Positions 51,151 through 60,439 of a DNA stretch of 64,000 bases are shown one piece after another. The position numbers and the translations under genes are program-made. The notes beneath the pieces were generated by a model. It did not search any database and was not told the DNA's origin. It was given only the letters and a program-made list of their open reading frames with translations. Location: assembly GCA_041395565.1 (NCBI GenBank), contig JAWLAI010000008.1:62001-126000 (forward strand), read 5' to 3'. Source of the stretch: Pseudomonadota bacterium. Lineage in GTDB: Bacteria; Pseudomonadota; Gammaproteobacteria; UBA9214. Positions within the stretch are counted from its first letter, which is position 1. Every line of letters starts with the position of its first letter.

Positions 51151-52194
51151 TTATTCCTTGCTATTCAAGGCAGCGCCCAGCAGGCGCGCCGTGGCGTCGA
51201 CGATGGGGATGACCCGGTCGTAGGCCATGCGGGTGGGACCGATCACACCGAGCACACCGAGTACGCGGCCGTTGACGCTGTAGGGCGCGGTCACCATGCT
51301 GCATTCGTCGAGCATCTGGTAACCGGATTCGTCGCCGATGAAGATCTGGATCCCCTCGCCGTGTACGCACTGGTCGAGCAGGTGCAGGATGTCGCGCTTG
51401 CGGTTGAAGGCGTCGAATAACCGGCGCAGCTTGTCGATATCGCACAATTCGCGAAATTCCATCAGATTGGTCTGGCCGGCCATGACGAGATCCTCGTCGC
51501 GGTTCTTCTCCAGCACCTGGTCGGCCATCTGCATTGCGGTATGCATCATGGAGTTCATGCTGGATCGCGTTTCCTGCATCTCGCGCAGCAGGGTAGCGCG
51601 CACTTCGGAGAGATCCTTGCCGGTAAACAGCTCGTTGAGATAGTTCGAGGCCTGCTGCAGCTCCGCCGCACTGCACTCCCGCTCGGTCTTGAGCACGCGG
51701 TTCTGCACCTCGTCCGCCCCGGTCACCAGGATGGCGAGTACCCGGCGGTCGGAAAGCGGCAGAAATTCGACGCGCTTGAAGAGCGGATGATCGTGCTTGG
51801 GCAGCGTCACCACCCCGGCCAGGCGGGTGATGCCCGAGAGCAGGCTGGAGGCCGACTCCACGAGGTCCTTGGGTGACTGATTCATCTTCAGTTCGGCGCG
51901 CATGCGCTCCAGCGCGCCGGAATCCAGCGGCTGCACCGACAGCAGCGTGTCGACGAAGAAACGGTAGCCCTGCACCGTGGGAATGCGACCGGCCGAGGTA
52001 TGCGGGGAGGTCACGAAGCCCAGCTCCTCCAGGTCCGCCATCACGTTGCGTATGGTCGCCGGCGACAGCTTCAGACCGGCATCGCGCGCCAGCGTACGCG
52101 AGCCGACCGGCTGACCGTCACGGACATAGTGATCGATCAATGCCCGCAGCATCTGCTGCGCACGCTCGGAAATTCCTGCAGGTGAATCGCTCAT
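51151..52194 (-). CDS. hrcA: heat-inducible transcription repressor HrcA
   Basis: 347 residues from the ATG at 52194; the frame runs further up through the CIRCE site, which cannot be coding. The winged-helix N-terminal domain reads SERAQQMLRALIDHYVRDGQPVGS and SPATIRNVMADLEELGF, followed by the GAF-like dimerisation domain. HrcA binds CIRCE and needs GroEL for activity in the family; here it controls its own operon with grpE, dnaK and dnaJ. CIRCE lies 44 bases upstream. Confidence 0.97.
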   Translation of the reverse strand: MSDSPAGISERAQQMLRALIDHYVRDGQPVGSRTLARDAGLKLSPATIRNVMADLEELGFVTSPHTSAGRIPTVQGYRFFVDTLLSVQPLDSGALERMRAELKMNQSPKDLVESASSLLSGITRLAGVVTLPKHDHPLFKRVEFLPLSDRRVLAILVTGADEVQNRVLKTERECSAAELQQASNYLNELFTGKDLSEVRATLLREMQETRSSMNSMMHTAMQMADQVLEKNRDEDLVMAGQTNLMEFRELCDIDKLRRLFDAFNRKRDILHLLDQCVHGEGIQIFIGDESGYQMLDECSMVTAPYSVNGRVLGVLGVIGPTRMAYDRVIPIVDATARLLGAALNSKE

Positions 52195-52237
52195 GCCATT
52201 GATAGCTTTCGATGTCTTATCCGCGATGATAAAACAT

Positions 52238-52264
52238 CTGGCACTCCCGAGGGTAGAGTGCCAG
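52238..52264 (-). promoter_or_regulatory. CIRCE operator of hrcA-grpE-dnaK-dnaJ
   Basis: A perfect inverted repeat CTGGCACTC-N9-GAGTGCCAG, which matches the CIRCE consensus (TTAGCACTC-N9-GAGTGCTAA) in the core GCACTC/GAGTGC. It lies between the divergent hrcA and nadK genes, 44 bases upstream of the hrcA ATG. Confidence 0.93.
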
Positions 52265-52360
52265 ACGCGGGCATGGCGCTGGCCGGCGCCGCACACGAGT
52301 GGTTGGCGCACTCGTCAACTCGTGATAGCTTCGCAGCCAGTCACTCACCACAGCGCCACC

Positions 52361-53236
52361 ATGACAGCAACATTTTCCCGCGTCGGGCTGATCGGCAAGG
52401 CCAACGACCACGAGGTCGCGCTTACCCTGCAGGCCCTGGCCGATTACCTCGACCGCCGGCAGCTCCCCTACCTGCTGGATGCCGGCATCGCGCCACTGGT
52501 GTCCTGTCCCGGTCATCGCGTGGTGGAACGCGCAGCGCTGGCCGGACAGTGCGATCTCGCCATCGTCGTCGGCGGTGACGGCACCCTGCTGAACGCGGCG
52601 CGCAGCCTGGCGGAAGCCGGCGCGTCCGTACTCGGCGTCAACCTGGGCCGGCTCGGCTTCCTGGTCGACGTGTCGCCGGACGAGATGACCACCCAGCTGG
52701 ACCGCATCCTCTCCGGCGAATACATCCAGGAGGAACGCACCCTGCTGCATGCCAGCATGACCCGGGGCGAAACCGTCCTGGGCGAGAGCACCGCGCTCAA
52801 CGACGTGATCGTGCACAAACGCGACATCGCGCGCATGATCGAGCTCGACACCTGGATCGACGGTCATTTCCTGAACACCACCCGCTCCGACGGCCTGATC
52901 GTGTCGACACCCACCGGCTCGACCGCCTACGCCCTCTCCAGCGGCGGTCCGGTGCTACGGCCAAAGCTGAATGCCATCGTGCTGGTCCCGATCTGCCCGC
53001 ACACGCTGAGCTACCGGCCGATTGTGGTCGATGACGATGCGGTGATCGAGATCGTGCTGCACGACGGCGTCCAGGAGGCCACCGTGTCCTGCGACGGGCA
53101 GGTCAGCCAGCCGCTCGAGGCCGGCGATCACGTGCGCGTACAGCGGCATGCCTTTACCCTGCGCCTGCTGCACCCGCCCGGCCACGACTACTTTGCCGTG
53201 CTGCGGCGCAAACTGCGCTGGAGCGAACAGCCGTGA
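52361..53236 (+). CDS. nadK: NAD kinase
   Basis: 291 residues from the ATG at 52361; an earlier open stretch passes through CIRCE and is not coding. It phosphorylates NAD to NADP. The GGDGT motif is at 71-75 and the NAD-binding TTRSDGLIVSTPTGSTAYAL region around 175-195. It is followed 13 bp later by recN, the same pair as in many gammaproteobacteria. Confidence 0.97.
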   Translation: MTATFSRVGLIGKANDHEVALTLQALADYLDRRQLPYLLDAGIAPLVSCPGHRVVERAALAGQCDLAIVVGGDGTLLNAARSLAEAGASVLGVNLGRLGFLVDVSPDEMTTQLDRILSGEYIQEERTLLHASMTRGETVLGESTALNDVIVHKRDIARMIELDTWIDGHFLNTTRSDGLIVSTPTGSTAYALSSGGPVLRPKLNAIVLVPICPHTLSYRPIVVDDDAVIEIVLHDGVQEATVSCDGQVSQPLEAGDHVRVQRHAFTLRLLHPPGHDYFAVLRRKLRWSEQP

Positions 53237-53249
53237 CGGCCGCGCGCCC

Positions 53250-54980
53250 ATGCTGACCGAGATCCACGTCCGCAACCTGGCCATCGTCGACGAACTCGAT
53301 GTCGAGCTCGCCCCCGGCATGACGGCGCTGACCGGGGAAACCGGTGCCGGCAAATCCATCCTGATCGATGCGCTCGGGCTGGTGCTGGGCGACCGCGCCG
53401 ATGTCAACGCGATCCGGCATGGCGCCGAACGCGCGGAAATCGCCGCCAGCTTCGACCTCGGCGCCGGCAGCGTGGCCCGCGCCTGGCTGCTGGCCCACGA
53501 TCTCGACCTGGACGGCGAATGCCAGCTACGGCGCGTCATCGGCCGCGACGGGCGCTCACGCGGCTATATCAACGGCCAGCCGGTGCCGATGCAGTCGCTG
53601 CGCGAACTGGGCGAGCAGCTGGTCGACATCCACGGCCAGCACGAACACCAGTCGCTGCTGCGTACCGCCGTGCAGCGCGCGATCCTGGATGCCTACGGCG
53701 GCCATCCCGCCCTGCTCGGCGAGGTCGCAAACCTGTACCGCGAGTGGCAGACGACCCGCAGTGCGCTCGAGTCCGCCAGCGCCGCCGAGCATGACCGCGA
53801 CGCGCGCCTCGACCTGTTGCGATATCAGCTCAACGAACTGGAAGCCCTCGCACTCGAACGCGCCGAGATCGAGGCCATCGACGAGGAACACGCCCGGGCC
53901 GCCAATGCAGGCAGGCTGCTGGAATCCGCACAACGCGGCCTGGAGCGACTCGACAGCGAGGACGGCGATGCCGCCGCCAGCCTGCTGTCCCGCACGCTCG
54001 ACGAAATCAGTGAACTGACCCGGCTGGACCCCGCGCTGGAGGAATCCGCCCGGCTGCTGGGGGAGTCCGCGCTGCTGCTGCGAGAAGGCATCGACGCCCT
54101 GCGCCATTACGCCGAGCATCTCGACATCGACCCCGCACGCCTGCTCTGGCTGGAGGAACGCATCGGCGTGCTGCACGACCTCGCGCGCAAGCACCGCTGC
54201 CAGCCGGCCCAACTGCCGGAGGTCGAGGCGCGGCTGCGCACGGAACTCGACGCGCTCGAGCATGCCGACCGCCTGCGCGAACAGCTCGTGGCGCGACTCG
54301 CACAGCTGGAACACGACTACCTGGCCAGTGCGCGGAAGCTCACGACGCAGCGACGGCAGGCAGCCGGCACGTTCGGCCGCGAGATCAGCGCGGCCATGCA
54401 GACACTGGGCATGGCCGGCGGCGTATTCGAGGTCGACGTCGGCACGCGCCGCGATACGCAGTTCTCGCAGCATGGCATGGACGCGGTGGAGTTCCGGGTC
54501 AGCGCCAACCCTGGTCAGCCGTTGCAGGCGCTTGCCCGGGTGGCATCCGGTGGTGAACTCTCGCGCATCAGCCTGTGCATCCAGACGCTCAGCGCCGACA
54601 GCTGCACCATCCCCACCCTCATCTTCGACGAGGTGGACAGCGGCATTGGCGGCGGTGTTGCGGAGATCGTCGGCCGCAAACTGCGCGCCCTGGCCCGCGG
54701 CCACCAGGTGCTGTGCGTCACCCACCTGCCGCAGGTGGCGGCACAGGCGCAGCAGCAACTGCAGGTCAGCAAGACCACCCGCGAGGACAGCACGTTGACC
54801 CGTATTCGCGCGCTGGACGAGGGAGAACGCATCGACGAACTCGCCCGCATGCTCGGCGGGGTCACCATCACCCGCCAGAGCCGCGACCATGCGCGGGAAA
54901 TGATCGCCCAGGCGGGCGCGGATCTGCCGGCCGGGCGCCGGCCGCGCGGCCGCAGACCGCGCGCACAGGCCACGGACTGA
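53250..54980 (+). CDS. recN: DNA repair protein RecN
   Basis: 576 residues from the ATG at 53250. An SMC-like ATPase that acts in double-strand break repair. Walker A is GETGAGKS (29-36), the Q-region-like IHGQHEHQSLL follows, a shorter coiled coil spans about 150-365, and the C-terminal half has the ABC signature ASGGELSRI with Walker B LIFDEVDSGIGG. The C-terminal tail is Arg/Pro-rich. No LexA box was recognised upstream; the gene is probably transcribed with nadK. Confidence 0.97.
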   Translation: MLTEIHVRNLAIVDELDVELAPGMTALTGETGAGKSILIDALGLVLGDRADVNAIRHGAERAEIAASFDLGAGSVARAWLLAHDLDLDGECQLRRVIGRDGRSRGYINGQPVPMQSLRELGEQLVDIHGQHEHQSLLRTAVQRAILDAYGGHPALLGEVANLYREWQTTRSALESASAAEHDRDARLDLLRYQLNELEALALERAEIEAIDEEHARAANAGRLLESAQRGLERLDSEDGDAAASLLSRTLDEISELTRLDPALEESARLLGESALLLREGIDALRHYAEHLDIDPARLLWLEERIGVLHDLARKHRCQPAQLPEVEARLRTELDALEHADRLREQLVARLAQLEHDYLASARKLTTQRRQAAGTFGREISAAMQTLGMAGGVFEVDVGTRRDTQFSQHGMDAVEFRVSANPGQPLQALARVASGGELSRISLCIQTLSADSCTIPTLIFDEVDSGIGGGVAEIVGRKLRALARGHQVLCVTHLPQVAAQAQQQLQVSKTTREDSTLTRIRALDEGERIDELARMLGGVTITRQSRDHAREMIAQAGADLPAGRRPRGRRPRAQATD

Positions 54981-55093
54981 GCGGCATCGGCGAGCGGGGC
55001 CGGGGCGGCCGGCACTGCGGCAGGATGTAGAAGTTAGCGTCCCGGTCGAAAACCTAGGCAGAGCCCTCTCATCTACCGCAAGGAAGCTGTTAC

Positions 55094-56089
55094 GTGCGCA
55101 GGCGCATCCACCAAATTCTGGAACTCGCGCAGCCCGACGACCGGTCCAGCCGCCGTTTCGACATCTTCATCGTGGCGCTGATCTCGCTCAATATCCTGGC
55201 GCTGGTACTGGAATCGGTACAGGAGATCCACCGCCACCACGTGCAGCTGTTCTTCTGGTTCGAGGTGTTCTCGGTCGGCGTCTTCACCGTCGAGTACCTG
55301 CTGCGCATCTGGTCTTGTGTCGAGGCGGCGGACCAGCGCTTCCGGCACCCGCTGCGTGGACGGCTGCGCTTCGCGCTGACCCCGATGGCCCTGGTGGACC
55401 TGTGCGCGATCCTGCCCTTTTACCTCGGCATGATCTACACCCTCGACTTGCGCTTCCTGCGGGCATTGCGCCTGTTGCGTATCTTCAAGCTCACCCGCTA
55501 CTCGACCGCGATGTCGACCCTGCTGCAGGTGCTGCGCGACGAGGCGCAATCGTTCGGCGCGGCCTTCCTCATCCTGTTCATCATCATGATCATTGCCTCG
55601 AGCGGTGTATACCTGTTCGAGCACAAGGCCCAGCCCGAAGCCTTCAGCAACATCCCCGAGGCAGCCTGGTGGTCGGTCGCGACCCTGACCACGGTTGGTT
55701 ATGGTGACGTCACCCCGATCACGACCGGCGGCAAGATCTTCGGCATCTTCATCATGATCATCGGTATCGGCATGGTCGCCCTGCCGGCGGGCATCCTGGC
55801 CTCGGCCTTCTCCGAGGAATTGCGCAAGCGCCGCATGCAGTACCGCGATCTTGCGGAGTCGGTACTCGCCGACGGCATGATTACCCCACAGGAACGGGCG
55901 AACATGGAGGCAACCCGGATCCGACTCGGCCTCAGCAGTGAGGATGCCGGGCAGATCTTCGCCCGCATGGCGCGCGAGGAGCTGCTGCGATCGGGGGTAT
56001 GCCCGCACTGTCACCGGCCGTTACAGCCGACAGCGGCGGACAGGCACAGCCCAGACGCTGAGCGCCTGGAGCCCGGCGCGACCGGCTAA
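55094..56089 (+). CDS. voltage-gated potassium channel
   Basis: 331 residues from a GTG at 55094 with AGGAAG eight bases upstream. Six membrane helices: S1-S3 at about 22-115, S4 with regularly spaced Arg (LRFLRALRLLRIFKLTRY, 119-136), S5, and the pore with selectivity filter TVGYGD (200-205). The cytoplasmic tail (about 245-331) has a short helical segment (LAESVLADGMITPQERA) resembling a SHOCT-type module and an unpaired CPHC motif. There is no TrkA/RCK domain, unlike the E. coli channel Kch. Confidence 0.9.
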   Translation: MRRRIHQILELAQPDDRSSRRFDIFIVALISLNILALVLESVQEIHRHHVQLFFWFEVFSVGVFTVEYLLRIWSCVEAADQRFRHPLRGRLRFALTPMALVDLCAILPFYLGMIYTLDLRFLRALRLLRIFKLTRYSTAMSTLLQVLRDEAQSFGAAFLILFIIMIIASSGVYLFEHKAQPEAFSNIPEAAWWSVATLTTVGYGDVTPITTGGKIFGIFIMIIGIGMVALPAGILASAFSEELRKRRMQYRDLAESVLADGMITPQERANMEATRIRLGLSSEDAGQIFARMAREELLRSGVCPHCHRPLQPTAADRHSPDAERLEPGATG

Positions 56090-56167
56090 AGCGGACAGCG
56101 ACGCTGCCGTCTATCCTGATAGGAGCGGCCCGACAGCCCGCCCGGCCGGCGCCAAGGGAGACAGGGT

Positions 56168-56629
56168 ATGAACGGTAGATCGGCATGCTTGCTGGCCCTC
56201 TGGCTGACGGCGGTGAGCCGTTGCGCTGCCGCAGAGCACCCCGCGTGCACCGATCCCGCGTTCGACTGGTATGCACTCTCGCCCGGGGAATTGCGCGCGA
56301 TCGCGGGCAGTTGCAGCTCGACGGCCTTCACTGAACTCAACTATCAGCGCGCCTACCTGACCGACCTGCTCGGCGAGGATGCCGCAGCGGCCGGGCTGAT
56401 CAGCTGGTCGACTTTCGAACGCCAGCCAGACATGGCATCACACGGCATCCATATGCTGCTGCTCGAGCAGCTGGCCCCGCTCTATATTGCTGCAGTGCCG
56501 GAACGGCTGGCACTCCTGAACCAGGAATACGAGATCAGGAACGAGATCGCGGAACTATGGCTGCGCGGCTACGGCACACTGGCGACCCGCCTGCGCGAGC
56601 TGCACTCGCAGAACAGCCTCTACCACTAG
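56168..56629 (+). CDS. small secreted protein of unknown function
   Basis: 153 residues, GGGAGA upstream of the ATG. A signal peptide (about 1-22, LLALWLTAVSRCAAA) precedes a 131-residue mature chain with two Cys (27 and 49), a likely disulfide, and alpha-helical character (ERLALLNQEYEIRNEIAELWLRG). I do not recognise the family. It is convergent with fur and 78 bp after the K+ channel gene, so it may share the channel's transcript. Confidence 0.7.
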   Translation: MNGRSACLLALWLTAVSRCAAAEHPACTDPAFDWYALSPGELRAIAGSCSSTAFTELNYQRAYLTDLLGEDAAAAGLISWSTFERQPDMASHGIHMLLLEQLAPLYIAAVPERLALLNQEYEIRNEIAELWLRGYGTLATRLRELHSQNSLYH

Positions 56630-56640
56630 CTGCGGGCGGC

Positions 56641-57054
56641 TCACTTATCCCGGCAGTTCCCGCAGATACCGTACATGTAGAGGTAGTGATCGGTCATTTC
56701 GTAGCCGTGCTCGGCGGCGATGGCGCGCTGGCGCTTCTCGATCGTCTCGTCGACGAATTCATCGACCCGCCCGCATTTAAGGCACACGATATGATCATGG
56801 TGCCCGCCTTCGTCGAGTTCGAAAACGGAGTGGCCGCCTTCGAAATGATGACGCCTGACGATACCGGCAGACTCGAATTGGGTCAGCACCCGGTAGACCG
56901 TGGCCAGACCGATGTCTTCGCCCTCCTCGAGCAGCGCCTTGTAGACGTCCTCGGCACTGTGGTGGCGGCTGCTGCTCGACTCCAGGATGTCCAGTATCTT
57001 CATCCTCGGCAGAGTGACCTTCAGACCGGCTTTGCGTAATTCACTGGATTCCAA
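56641..57054 (-). CDS. fur: ferric uptake regulator Fur
   Basis: 137 residues, starting at a TTG with GAGGAGG seven bases upstream. Iron-dependent repressor. DNA-binding N-terminal winged helix (LKVTLPRMKILDIL; DIGLATVYRVLTQFESAG), regulatory metal site HHFEGGHSVFEL with HHDHIVC, and two CxxC pairs, Cys91/94 and Cys131/134, as structural zinc ligands. Divergent from bamE with 86 bp between, the conserved fur-bamE pairing. Confidence 0.97.
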   Translation of the reverse strand: MESSELRKAGLKVTLPRMKILDILESSSSRHHSAEDVYKALLEEGEDIGLATVYRVLTQFESAGIVRRHHFEGGHSVFELDEGGHHDHIVCLKCGRVDEFVDETIEKRQRAIAAEHGYEMTDHYLYMYGICGNCRDK

Positions 57055-57140
57055 TGCCTAACCTCCTCTCTGCTAGATGCCAACGGGTCTGGACTTGGGG
57101 TATCATGCGGCCGGTGCCCGGCAAGCTCCCTGGTCAGTTG

Positions 57141-57614
57141 ATGAAAAAGCTTCTCATTATTATAACCCCCTTTGCCTGCGTGTCGCTTACCGCCTGCTCG
57201 CTCGCCGACTGGCGGTTGGTGCACCACATCGACGTGCAGCAGGGAAATGTGATCGACCAGGCCGCGCTCAACCAGCTGCACCCCGGCATGACGCGCCGGC
57301 AGGTACAGTTCGTGATGGGGTCCCCGATGGTCGCCGACGTCTTTCACCAGGACCGCTGGGACTACATCTACCGCATGCAGCCAGGCAAGGGCACCGTCAC
57401 GGAAGAGCATGTCACGCTGTTCTTCGAGGACGACCTACTCACGCGCGTCAGCGGCAGCCTGCACCCGGAACCCGTGCCGGGCGACGCCGGATCGGCCGCA
57501 CGCGAGCAGGTCACCCTGGTCGTGCCGCCGGAGGAACGCATACCACCCGGTCTGCTCAACCGTCTCTGGCACTGGATCACCTTTCGCAAGCTGGATGAGA
57601 GCGGCGTGAACTAG
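57141..57614 (+). CDS. bamE: outer membrane assembly lipoprotein BamE
   Basis: 157 residues from the ATG at 57141. Lipoprotein signal MKKLLIIITPFACVSLTAC with the acylated Cys19. The SmpA/OmlA domain shows GNVIDQAALNQLHPGMTRRQV, VMGSPMVADVFHQDRWDY and YIYRMQPGKG. It stabilises the BamABCD complex that inserts outer membrane proteins. The C-terminal tail of about 55 residues is longer than in E. coli BamE. Confidence 0.94.
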   Translation: MKKLLIIITPFACVSLTACSLADWRLVHHIDVQQGNVIDQAALNQLHPGMTRRQVQFVMGSPMVADVFHQDRWDYIYRMQPGKGTVTEEHVTLFFEDDLLTRVSGSLHPEPVPGDAGSAAREQVTLVVPPEERIPPGLLNRLWHWITFRKLDESGVN

Positions 57615-57652
57615 CACCGCCCCGCGGCCCGGCGCGGCCACGGGCAACCTCG

Positions 57653-57994
57653 CTAGCTATCGTGCGGCTCCGCATCCTCCGCAGCGGCCGCGCCCTTGCG
57701 CATCACCTTGCCGGCGGCGGCGCGCTGTTTCCTGACCTCCTTGGGATCGGCGATGAGCGGCCGGTAGATCTCCACGCGATCGCCTGGGTGCAGGGTATCA
57801 CCGAGCCGGCCGGGTTTGCCGAACACGCCGACCTTGTTGCTCGCCAGATCGATGTCTGGAAACTGCTCCAGTATGCCGGAGGCACGGATGGCATCCTCCA
57901 GTGTCGCAGCCGGCGCCACCATCAGCTTGAGGATGACCTGCTTGCCGGGCAGCGCATAGGCCACCTCGACCGGTATGCGCTCAGCGCTTGCCAT
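57653..57994 (-). CDS. rnfH: RnfH family protein
   Basis: 113 residues from the ATG at 57994, overlapping the ratA stop by 14 bases. A ubiquitin-like (beta-grasp) small protein; IPVEVAYALPGKQVILKL, VGVFGKPGRLGDTLHPGDRVEIYRPL and DPKEVRKQRA are diagnostic. Its function is unclear; it is not next to rnf genes here but to ratA, as in most gammaproteobacteria. Confidence 0.93.
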   Translation of the reverse strand: MASAERIPVEVAYALPGKQVILKLMVAPAATLEDAIRASGILEQFPDIDLASNKVGVFGKPGRLGDTLHPGDRVEIYRPLIADPKEVRKQRAAAGKVMRKGAAAAEDAEPHDS

Positions 57995-58427
57995 AGACCT
58001 CCACCGCGCGTTGCTGGAACGCATCGACGAGCGAGTTGGCGATCTTGTTGAACACAGGTCCGGTCGCCATGCTCACCAGCTTGCTCGAGAAGTCGTATTC
58101 CAGCTTGAGGGAGATCTTGCAGCCGGCATTGCCCAGCGGCTCGAAGCGCCAGCTGCCCTCGAGCCGGCTGAACGGCCCATCGACCAGATGCATATGGATG
58201 GCCTCATTGCGGACCAGACGGTTACGCGTGGTGAATGATTTCGATACCCCGCTGACCGCGAAGGCGATCCGCGCCTGCACCTCGTCATCCGCGCGTGACA
58301 GCGTCTCGGCATCGCTGCACCAGGGCAGGAACTGCGGATAGGTATCGACGTCGCTGACCAGGGCGAACATTTCCTGTTGGGTGTAGGGCACCAGCGCCGA
58401 GCGTGAGATGTGTTCCAAGTCCTGCAC
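57981..58427 (-). CDS. ratA: RatA family toxin / coenzyme Q-binding (COQ10-like) protein
   Basis: 148 residues, START-like fold. YPQFLPWCSDAE, FTTRNRL and MHLVDGPFSRLEGSWRF match RatA/COQ10. In E. coli it was reported to block 70S formation; relatives in mitochondria and elsewhere bind ubiquinone, so the name RatA is by homology only. The start is a GTG at 58427 with weak ribosome site; a nearby TTG is possible. Paired with rnfH. Confidence 0.9.
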   Translation of the reverse strand: MQDLEHISRSALVPYTQQEMFALVSDVDTYPQFLPWCSDAETLSRADDEVQARIAFAVSGVSKSFTTRNRLVRNEAIHMHLVDGPFSRLEGSWRFEPLGNAGCKISLKLEYDFSSKLVSMATGPVFNKIANSLVDAFQQRAVEVYGKR

Positions 58428-58442
58428 CTGTCCGACATGTAT

Positions 58443-59825
58443 TCAGATGATACCTATTGCGCGCACGAACACGATAGTGACGGCAACCGGCGTGATGTAG
58501 CGGACGAGGAATCGCCACAGGGGGTAGAAGAAACGGTTGCCCATGTGCAGCTCCTCCATGGTCGACTCCCGCGACATGATCCAGGCCGCGAACACCGCGA
58601 TCAGCAGGCCGCCCAGCGGCAGCATGATGTTGGCGGTCAGGTAATCGAGCAGGTCGAAGATCGTGCTGTCCCGGAACACCGGTATCATCGACAGCGGCTT
58701 GAACCCGGACCACAGGTTGAACGAGAACACCGTCAGCAGGCCGAAGGCCCAGGTCGCGAAGCCGGCCAGTACCGAGGCGGACACCCGGTTCATGCCCTTG
58801 TTCTCGACCAGCCAGGCCACCGCAGGCTCGATCAGCGAAATGGACGAGGACCAGGCTGCGAACACCAGCAGGATGAAGAACAGCATGCCGAAGAAGGCGC
58901 CGTAGGGCATGTGACCGAAGGCGATCGGCAGGGTCTGGAAGATCAGACCCGGCCCGGACCCGGGTTCCAGATTGTTGGCGAAGACGATGGGGAAGATGGC
59001 CATGCCGGCCAGCAGGGCGACCATGGTATCCAGCAGCGAAACGGTAATGGAGGTCCTGGCGATGGAGATCTTTTCCGGCAGGTAGGAGCCGTAGACCATG
59101 ATGGCGCCCATGCCAAGGCTCAGCGTGAAGAAGGCGTGGCCCATGGCGATCAGCACGCCGTTGGCGGAGAGCCTGCTGAAATCGGCATGGAATAGAAAGC
59201 TGACGCCCTGCTCGAAGGCACCGCTGTTCCAGGCATAGCCTACCAGGACCAGCAGGATGAGGAACAACCCGGGCATCAACAGGCGTACCGCGTGCTCAAG
59301 ACCGCTACGCACGCCACGCGCGACCACGACCATGGTCATGACCATGAACAGCGTGTGCCAGGTCAGCAGGCGCTCGGGAGTACCCACGAGGTCGTCGAAG
59401 ATGCTCTGCACGCCATCGGCCGTGAGCCCGGTGAACATGCCGCTGGCGGCCCGAAACACGTAAGCCAGTGCCCAGCCCGCAATCACGCTGTAGTAGGACA
59501 GAATCAGGGCTCCGGCCAGGACACCGGCCCAGCCCAGCCACTCCCAGTGCCGGCTGGCCTGCTCCTCGACGGCGAGGTGACGCATGGTGTTGATGGGGCT
59601 GCGCCGGCCGCGGCGACCGATCAGCACTTCGGCCATCATGATGGGTATGCCGATGATGGCGATGCAAAGCAGGTAGACCAGCACGAAGGCGCCGCCGCCG
59701 TTCTCGCCGGTGATATAGGGAAATTTCCAGATGTTACCCAGACCGACGGCGGAACCGGTTGCCGCCAGAATAAACGCCAGCCGGCCGGACCATTGACCGT
59801 GTATGGGTTCGCGCTTGGTTGCCAT
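58443..59825 (-). CDS. SNF-family sodium-dependent transporter
   Basis: 460 residues from the ATG at 59825 with GGAGAAG upstream. LeuT-fold symporter with about 11-12 helices. Helix 1 reads GSAVGLGNIWKFPYITGENG, the sodium/substrate site region, and helix 6-type segments (FFTLSLGMGAIMVYGSYLP) follow. Probably an amino-acid uptake system; the substrate cannot be predicted. It lies between ratA and smpB, which are neighbours in most relatives, only 15 bp upstream of the ratA start. Confidence 0.92.
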   Translation of the reverse strand: MATKREPIHGQWSGRLAFILAATGSAVGLGNIWKFPYITGENGGGAFVLVYLLCIAIIGIPIMMAEVLIGRRGRRSPINTMRHLAVEEQASRHWEWLGWAGVLAGALILSYYSVIAGWALAYVFRAASGMFTGLTADGVQSIFDDLVGTPERLLTWHTLFMVMTMVVVARGVRSGLEHAVRLLMPGLFLILLVLVGYAWNSGAFEQGVSFLFHADFSRLSANGVLIAMGHAFFTLSLGMGAIMVYGSYLPEKISIARTSITVSLLDTMVALLAGMAIFPIVFANNLEPGSGPGLIFQTLPIAFGHMPYGAFFGMLFFILLVFAAWSSSISLIEPAVAWLVENKGMNRVSASVLAGFATWAFGLLTVFSFNLWSGFKPLSMIPVFRDSTIFDLLDYLTANIMLPLGGLLIAVFAAWIMSRESTMEELHMGNRFFYPLWRFLVRYITPVAVTIVFVRAIGII

Positions 59826-59941
59826 TGTGCTTCTCCGGTCCCCCGTGCATCGGGCAGCACCGGCATTGTCCAAGAAATGCCCGGCTATCACAACCGCATC
59901 CGGCACGGTAAGATGCGGTCTGATCACGGAAAGTTGCATCC

Positions 59942-60415
59942 ATGGCCAAGCAGAAATCCACAACCGGGTCGAGCACGATCGCGCTCAACAAGAAGGCTCG
60001 GCACGACTACTTCATCGAGGACCGCCTGGAGGCGGGTCTCGCGCTGCAGGGCTGGGAAGTCAAGAGTCTGCGGGAAGGCCGGGTGCAGCTGACCGACAGT
60101 TACATCATCGTCAAGAACAACGAGGCCTGGCTGCTGGGGTTTCGCATTGCCCCGCTGCTCAGCGCGTCGACCCACATCACCCCGGACCCGACCCGCACGC
60201 GCAAACTGCTGCTGCACCGGCGCGAACTCGATCGCCTGATCGGTGCAGTCGAGCGCAAGGGCTACACCCTGATACCGCTGGCGCTGTACTGGAAGCAGGG
60301 CCGGGCCAAACTCGAGATCGCGCTGGCCCGCGGCAAGCACAGCCACGACAAGCGGGCGGCGGAAAAGAGCCGCGACTGGGAACGCGAGAAACAGCGCCTG
60401 CTGCGCAAGCGCTGA
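59942..60415 (+). CDS. smpB: SsrA-binding protein SmpB
   Basis: 157 residues. It binds the tRNA-like part of tmRNA and brings it to stalled ribosomes. ALNKKARHDYFIEDRLEAGL, GWEVKSLREGR and the basic C-terminal tail (HDKRAAEKSRDWEREKQRLLRK), which enters the decoding site, are all visible. The partner RNA gene ssrA is 2.1 kb downstream. Confidence 0.97.
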   Translation: MAKQKSTTGSSTIALNKKARHDYFIEDRLEAGLALQGWEVKSLREGRVQLTDSYIIVKNNEAWLLGFRIAPLLSASTHITPDPTRTRKLLLHRRELDRLIGAVERKGYTLIPLALYWKQGRAKLEIALARGKHSHDKRAAEKSRDWEREKQRLLRKR

Positions 60416-60439
60416 ACGGGCGCACGAGGACCCGCGGGC

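Noticed and set aside
59826..59941. Possible glycine riboswitch upstream of the SNF transporter
   Set aside because: Such riboswitches often precede these transporters, but the conserved aptamer core segments are not present here.
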